Shown in pieces: positions 59,757-64,000 of a stretch of 64,000 bases of DNA; position 1 is the first letter of the stretch, and the number at the start of each line of letters is the position of its first letter. The stretch spans positions 930,001 through 994,000 of the forward strand of contig JAMYGW020000010.1 of the NCBI GenBank assembly GCA_025617375.2, in the 5' to 3' direction. The position numbers and the translations under genes are program-made. Source of the stretch: Acarospora socialis (taxonomy: Eukaryota; Ascomycota; Lecanoromycetes; Acarosporales; Acarosporaceae). The notes beneath the pieces are model-generated. The model made no database searches, was not told where the DNA came from, and saw only the letters and a program-made list of their open reading frames with translations.

Positions 59757-61113
59757 TCATGAGATGAATGTTGCTTCGGTAAAGAGCATACCTTCCTCCG
59801 TCTTCTCCTCATCCCCGATTCGAAGATTTATCGATAGATGCCGCTGTGGAGCGTACTATGAAAGGATTAGCGTAACCCTTCCATATAAATCTTCGAGCTC
59901 TGACCTGGTAAATGTAAGGCTTTGCCCCCGCAATGCCGCCCACGATACTTTTGATGAACTTTGGGACTTCCGCCATAACATCCACTCGGTCCAATCTTTG
60001 CCCCAACGGGCCTGCAACTTCGGCGTTCACTTCCTTCCCATCCTTTGTCTTACCAGACCATTCAAATTTGACCCCTCTGGGCTCGGGCCAGTCGATTTCA
60101 GGGTCTCGCTTCAGCTCTGTATGGGTTGCAGAATTGGCCGCCCCTGCACAGATGATTTCGCCATCTCGAGCGATGCCACCAACATTAACGACTGTCGATC
60201 CGTATGAAGGTGGCGTTGTATATTCCATCATTATGGCAGAGTAGGTGGGAGACTGAAAGTTGGCAAAATTCCATTTCGCCGCTTCCAAGAGTCAATACGA
60301 AGCATTTGACCCATTTAAAATCCATAAGACAGAACTCACCGGCGTGATGCGGCTTCATGCCCTGCAGTGCGTGTACGAAGAACGCCCTCCCCTTGAAATC
60401 GATATTCCCCTTTTTCGTAATGATCACACCTTCTGCCGTACATCTTGGCCAGAACGCATGTCGCATTGATCCCCATGGTTTCTGCGGGTCTGTACCAAAA
60501 TAGCTCTTCCCATCCTTACCGACTAGGAACCCAGGAGCTGTGCGCGTTATTGTAAGGTTGACTATGATAGCACTGTTCGTCGCTGACTTGATCGAGTAAG
60601 ACGTCCCATCTTCGCTCAGTGTTACCGCACAGTCGTCTGCGTAGAAGCAGAGCTTTTGATCGTCGAAGCCATAGTTGCTGAGCGCATCCGAGGACCAGAG
60701 GTTCGGGGTTTTGCCGTCCGGATAGAAGATCTTGGTGACGAGGTGACATGTTGTATGAATACCACTGGAACGGTTAGCATGGAGATTCAACTCTTGTTGT
60801 GACACGACTGGTCTCACGCAACGTTACTATAGATGACCTGAGCCACGCCAATGTGTCCGCTATCAGCCATTAGATAGAACGTCTGTGTCTCCACGTTTGT
60901 AGAATCCATGGCGGCCCATTTCAAGTCCTCTTTATTCAATACGGTGTAGGGTGTTGTTTCGGCTTGTCGTGCAACGGATTGGATGGCTGAGGGCCCGTAG
61001 ATAGGTTCTTGGGTACCGGCCACATTGGCGACTCTAGACATCGATTATCTTAGCGGTGAGTCACATAGTCAGCGAACCCCCAGAACCACTTACTGTTGCT
61101 TGATCCAATTCAT
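59757..61113 (-). CDS. svf1: Survival factor 1 (Svf1), lipocalin-like ceramide/oxidative-stress protein
   Basis: Five exons: 61,094-61,113 (20 bp), 60,818-61,033, 60,340-60,764, 59,905-60,281 and 59,757-59,855, phases checked, 378 residues. Start [20 protein letters not shown] matches the usual amphipathic N-terminus followed by GTQEPIYGP. Next are [11 protein letters not shown] and [20 protein letters not shown]. The internal lipocalin-like strands include [34 protein letters not shown] and [20 protein letters not shown]. It ends [20 protein letters not shown], the canonical family end. Svf1 in yeast protects against oxidative stress and acts in ceramide traffic between ER and Golgi. Its N-terminus binds membranes. 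An alternative start at 61,041 (MSRVANVAG) would use intron sequence and lose the conserved start, so I prefer the spliced form. Confidence 0.95.
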
Positions 61114-61549
61114 TTTTGCAATTCGGTGATAGCCACCACAGCTTGAGGTTTATCCTTGTCAGAAGTTCAAGTGTAGGGTCCAAGCCATGATGATGATGAT
61201 GTCGGATAAGCCATCTTCCGCTCCCGACACGGAAAATGCCGAAGCAGAAGGAAAGGGTCAGTAACATTGCTTCACGGAGAGCTTGAGACCATGGCGAACT
61301 GCCATGAAGCAATGTTGATCATCATAGTGTACTGTAGCCAAGAAAGCCCTCTGACAGTGACGCCCGTCGTCTATCCAGAAAAACACATCCTCCAGAGAAG
61401 CACATCCTCCAGAAAATGGGCAATTTAGATTATAGCGGGAGCGAACGCGATTCGCGCGCTTACCCGCGGTTACATCTGCCGTCTAGCTTCAAAGTACAGG
61501 TACGCTGAGAGCCACCCGTATGTGAAGTGCATCGACAAACACTGCAAAA
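61114..61549. promoter_or_regulatory. Divergent promoter interval svf1 / mitochondrial uL11
   Basis: 436 bp between start codons. It contains a direct repeat of CACATCCTCCAGA (61,384 and 61,402) and an ATGATGATGATGATG microsatellite near 61,187-61,201. No TATA box was identified. Confidence 0.45.
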
Positions 61550-62064
61550 ATGGCAAGAAAGACGATAGCGAAGGACCAGATCGTGAAGCTCATCGTGGGG
61601 GCGGGGCAGGCGAGTCCGAGTCCTCCCGTGGGCCCGGCGCTGGGCAGTAAGGGTGTCAAGAGCATGGACTTTTGCAAGGTACTACTGCTTCAATCGGCCT
61701 TCAACTCAACCATCTACTGATCTTGGGGTAGGAGTTTAACGCGCGAACCGCTCATATGACACCTGGTGTTCCCATCCCCGCACGAGTCACTGTCCGCCCG
61801 GATCGGTCTTTTCATTTCGAGTTACGCACACCATCAACATCACATCTCCTCTTCACGGCAGCGGGCGTCAAAGAACGGAAAGCCAAGGTGCGCGGTGCCA
61901 TGAATCCCGGCAAGGAAAGCGTGGGAGAGGTGTCCTTGAAGCATATCTACGAGATCGCGAAGGTCAAACACTCCGAGCTTCGACTGTCGGGTTTGAGTCT
62001 CGAAGGTTTATGTAAGAGCGTGATAGCACAGGCTCAGTCGACTGGCATCTCCGTCGTTCCTTAG
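61550..62064 (+). CDS. MRPL19: Mitochondrial large-subunit ribosomal protein uL11m
   Basis: Exons 61,550-61,678 and 61,732-62,064, one 53 bp intron (donor GTACTA, acceptor GGGTAG), 153 residues. Start [20 protein letters not shown], then the L11 signature region [20 protein letters not shown] near residues 22-42, [20 protein letters not shown], and the rRNA-binding C-terminal domain with GESV-like [20 protein letters not shown]. It binds the GTPase-associated 23S-type rRNA of the mitoribosome. The length fits bacterial and mitochondrial L11. The short basic N-terminus starts directly with the mature fold, so no separate import presequence is evident. Confidence 0.95.
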
Positions 62065-62956
62065 TTCTCTCGGCGACGGATCTTTACAAGGCACAGCGAC
62101 GGCGTTTTTCTGGTTCTCCGTCATTTGTCTGGTACGAGTAGGACAGCGCTGTCATGGCAGGACGAAGCTATATTAGCATGGAGCACCTCTCGCCATTGGA
62201 TGCGCTGTCATCCGTAATTATTCGGCCATCACCTGTGCTGTCTCAGCAGATATTGACCGGCCTCTACATATATGTTCATCGCCCAGGTCGACTTATGAAG
62301 AAGTGACCAAACCAACAATACAAACGGGGTTTGAACTCGACACAGTCCCTGCCCGTTCAATCTAGAAAGGAGTTAATATTAGGATTTCTAGTCCCCTTGT
62401 CGGTGACTGACGAGATATACAAAATATCTCCTCCGATCCCGTAGCTTGCGCCCTAAAGCAGGTAGCTCGGCCCTTCTCGGCATTCAGTCCATTGCCCTTG
62501 CTGCGATGAAGCTATAACATACGGAGTATAACAGTAAGAATACCGATCAAACCAGGTAATACAGAACATCGCACACAGATGGATGGATCCATCTATCGTC
62601 CTGGTTGCTGCTGAGGACTTTAGGTTGAAAAAGCACACCTGAAGAGCTGCATTATTGAAATATTTTATCGTTCCTCGTGCCCCACTTCGATTACGTCTTG
62701 TGCATATTTTTTCTTGGCTCAAAGCAAATCTGACCCCACGTACATACCTTAACTACTGTATGTACACAGGCAGTCGCTACCTTACCTTACTGCTCCAAAA
62801 CATTAAGGTATCCTGAGGAACACATCCTGACGCCTCATTACTCCGTCTCTGATCGCCCCAGTGGTGGCATGGCCAGTTAGCTGTGATATCATTGGCAGGG
62901 TGTCGTGTTTAGTAATCCGTATATCATATAGTATTGGGCCTCGTGGAGGAGTAATC
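62065..62956. other. Intergenic region, no gene supported
   Basis: Contains TACGGAGTA (62,520) and TTACTCCGT (62,840), plus ACCTTACCTTAC near 62,780. These are short motifs also seen near 55,655. A minus frame at 62,453-62,722 shows no recognised domain. A B-box-like GGTTTGAACTC at 62,328 does not fold as a tRNA. Confidence 0.5.
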
Positions 62957-64000
62957 ATGGCTTCTTCCGATACTGCGGCTCCTCGTCAGCATGATACGAC
63001 GGCTGGTGAGAAAACCTCATTCACGATTCCTTTACCGTCACCGCTATTCGGAGCGCTGACATCCCCTTCAGGTCATTCAAGCGGTCTTGGAGATACCCAA
63101 CAAGCTGTGAGGTTCGCTTCCGTTAACCAAGAGATTGAGCCTGAGCATAGCCTGCAACCATTCGATACCGCAGATAGCTCTGAAAGGCCAAATACGCAGG
63201 TGCTGTCTCCAGAGACCCAAGCCGAATTGCAGAGACTGTCAACCACCCTTCAGAATGTGCACCTACAACAGCGGCGGCTGAGCAACTTCGCTTTCGAGCC
63301 AGTATCTCTGCCTGTGTCGAGGGTGAGTTTATGCCTTCCATATCGTACAGCGCGTCTTTACGACATATACGCCGCTGTTATACATTTGCTCCAACAGAGT
63401 TAGCTCATCATTCTCGCGAGAATAAGGCGAGTCCATGTTATGGCTTCAAAACCTTTTGTCAAGAAAGCCGTCCACATGGATCGAAGCTATAACAGCCACT
63501 TTCTATGCCCCTTGTTTACACCCCACATTTGATGCCGCTAATGCACAACACTATGTGCTATCGTTGCAAGACCTGCATTTCCATTCATGCCTGTACACCT
63601 CTCGCAGGCGCACGTCAATTGTGCATTTTAGTCGTACGAAATCGCTGATCTCGCTCTCGATATCTGCAGGTACCCTCGAATGACCCGAAATCACAGCAAA
63701 CCTCTCGAGAAAACACCATATCCGCCGGATCCCCGTCATTCCGAAGGTCACCCGCAACATCAACAATGCATTCACCGCCATTGACTCCCGCGGCAACTCG
63801 CTCTCGAGACGAGAATAGAGAATCTGCCATTGCCGGCGCCGCTTTAACGAAGGTGCATCCGGAGAAGTCCATGGCACCTCAGATTTCACCACCTAGGCTC
63901 ACCCCACCACCGCCGAATACCATCGTAAACAGTGTTGAGGATAGTAACGGTACACCTAGCACGGCGACATCCCGACTTCCCTCCTCGTCCGGCGAAATAT
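62957..64000 (+). CDS. Unidentified Ser/Pro-rich protein, 5' part only
   Basis: The first exon (62,957-63,322) starts MASSDTAAPRQHDTTAGEKT and includes SPETQAELQRLSTTLQNVHL, a short predicted helix, before a GTGAGT donor in phase 0. Coding resumes after TCTGCAG at about 63,670 (VPSNDPKSQQTSRENTISAG) and remains open to the window end. It shows TMHSPPLTPAATRSRDENRE and PPRLTPPPPNTIV, disordered and phosphorylation-prone text. The 347 bp gap is long for an intron here and may hide a small exon. The structured part, and so the family, lies beyond the window. I preferred ATG 62,957 over the in-frame upstream ATG at 62,861, whose added residues look like leader. Confidence 0.65.

Noticed and set aside
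62318-62400. Possible tRNA (B-box-like GGTTTGAACTC and, on the other strand, an ACTAGAAATC anticodon-loop-like string)
   Set aside because: The T-arm does not pair on either strand and no acceptor stem closes.
63615-63892. Minus-strand frames near the window end
   Set aside because: They run opposite the resumed coding exon of the Ser/Pro-rich gene, with no domain of their own.

Overview
The window looks like nuclear DNA of a filamentous ascomycete (Pezizomycotina). The evidence is short 49-60 bp introns with GTAAGT/GTGAGT donors and TAG/CAG acceptors, a fungal-type dynein heavy chain without the long C-terminal cap, Svf1, a highly reducing polyketide synthase (PKS), a CYP55-type P450 and degraded Ty3/Gypsy elements. 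I cannot name the genus.

Left half (1-40,700), accessory and largely dead. Two related Ty3/Gypsy copies (1-4440 and 13635-19716) lie in blocks (1-4440 and about 12,900-21,520) almost devoid of CpG, and in the second block also of CpC/GpG, while CpA and CpT persist. This resembles repeat-induced mutation but not the classical CpA pattern. Between and beside the blocks lie broken single-copy genes: a Tc1-type transposase, a GMC oxidoreductase, an MFS permease, a short-chain dehydrogenase butted against an orphan 25S rRNA 3' end, a 2-oxoglutarate oxygenase fragment, a 7.3 kb PKS relic and a CYP55 (P450nor) relic. Together they read as a decayed metabolic neighbourhood. A GC-rich island (21.5-23.7 kb) carries a two-part gene with AT-hook-like motifs and a His-Me-finger zinc-loop domain. 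At 35.8-39.35 kb lies a secreted surface glycoprotein gene with one in-frame TAG.

Right half (40.8-64 kb), core genes with clean splice structures: HSP10 (-), cytoplasmic dynein heavy chain (+, 4362 aa in three exons), a membrane GNAT acetyltransferase (+), a divergent histone H4 variant (-, eight exons, reconstructed by eye and in no single long reading frame), survival factor Svf1 (-, five exons), mitochondrial ribosomal protein uL11 (+) and the 5' part of an unidentified Ser/Pro-rich protein gene (+). Every exon phase was checked by base counting for HSP10, dynein, GNAT, H4 variant, Svf1 and uL11m. These genes are not an operon. Svf1 and uL11m share a 436 bp divergent promoter interval.

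All family calls come from reading translations against remembered family sequences; no search was run.
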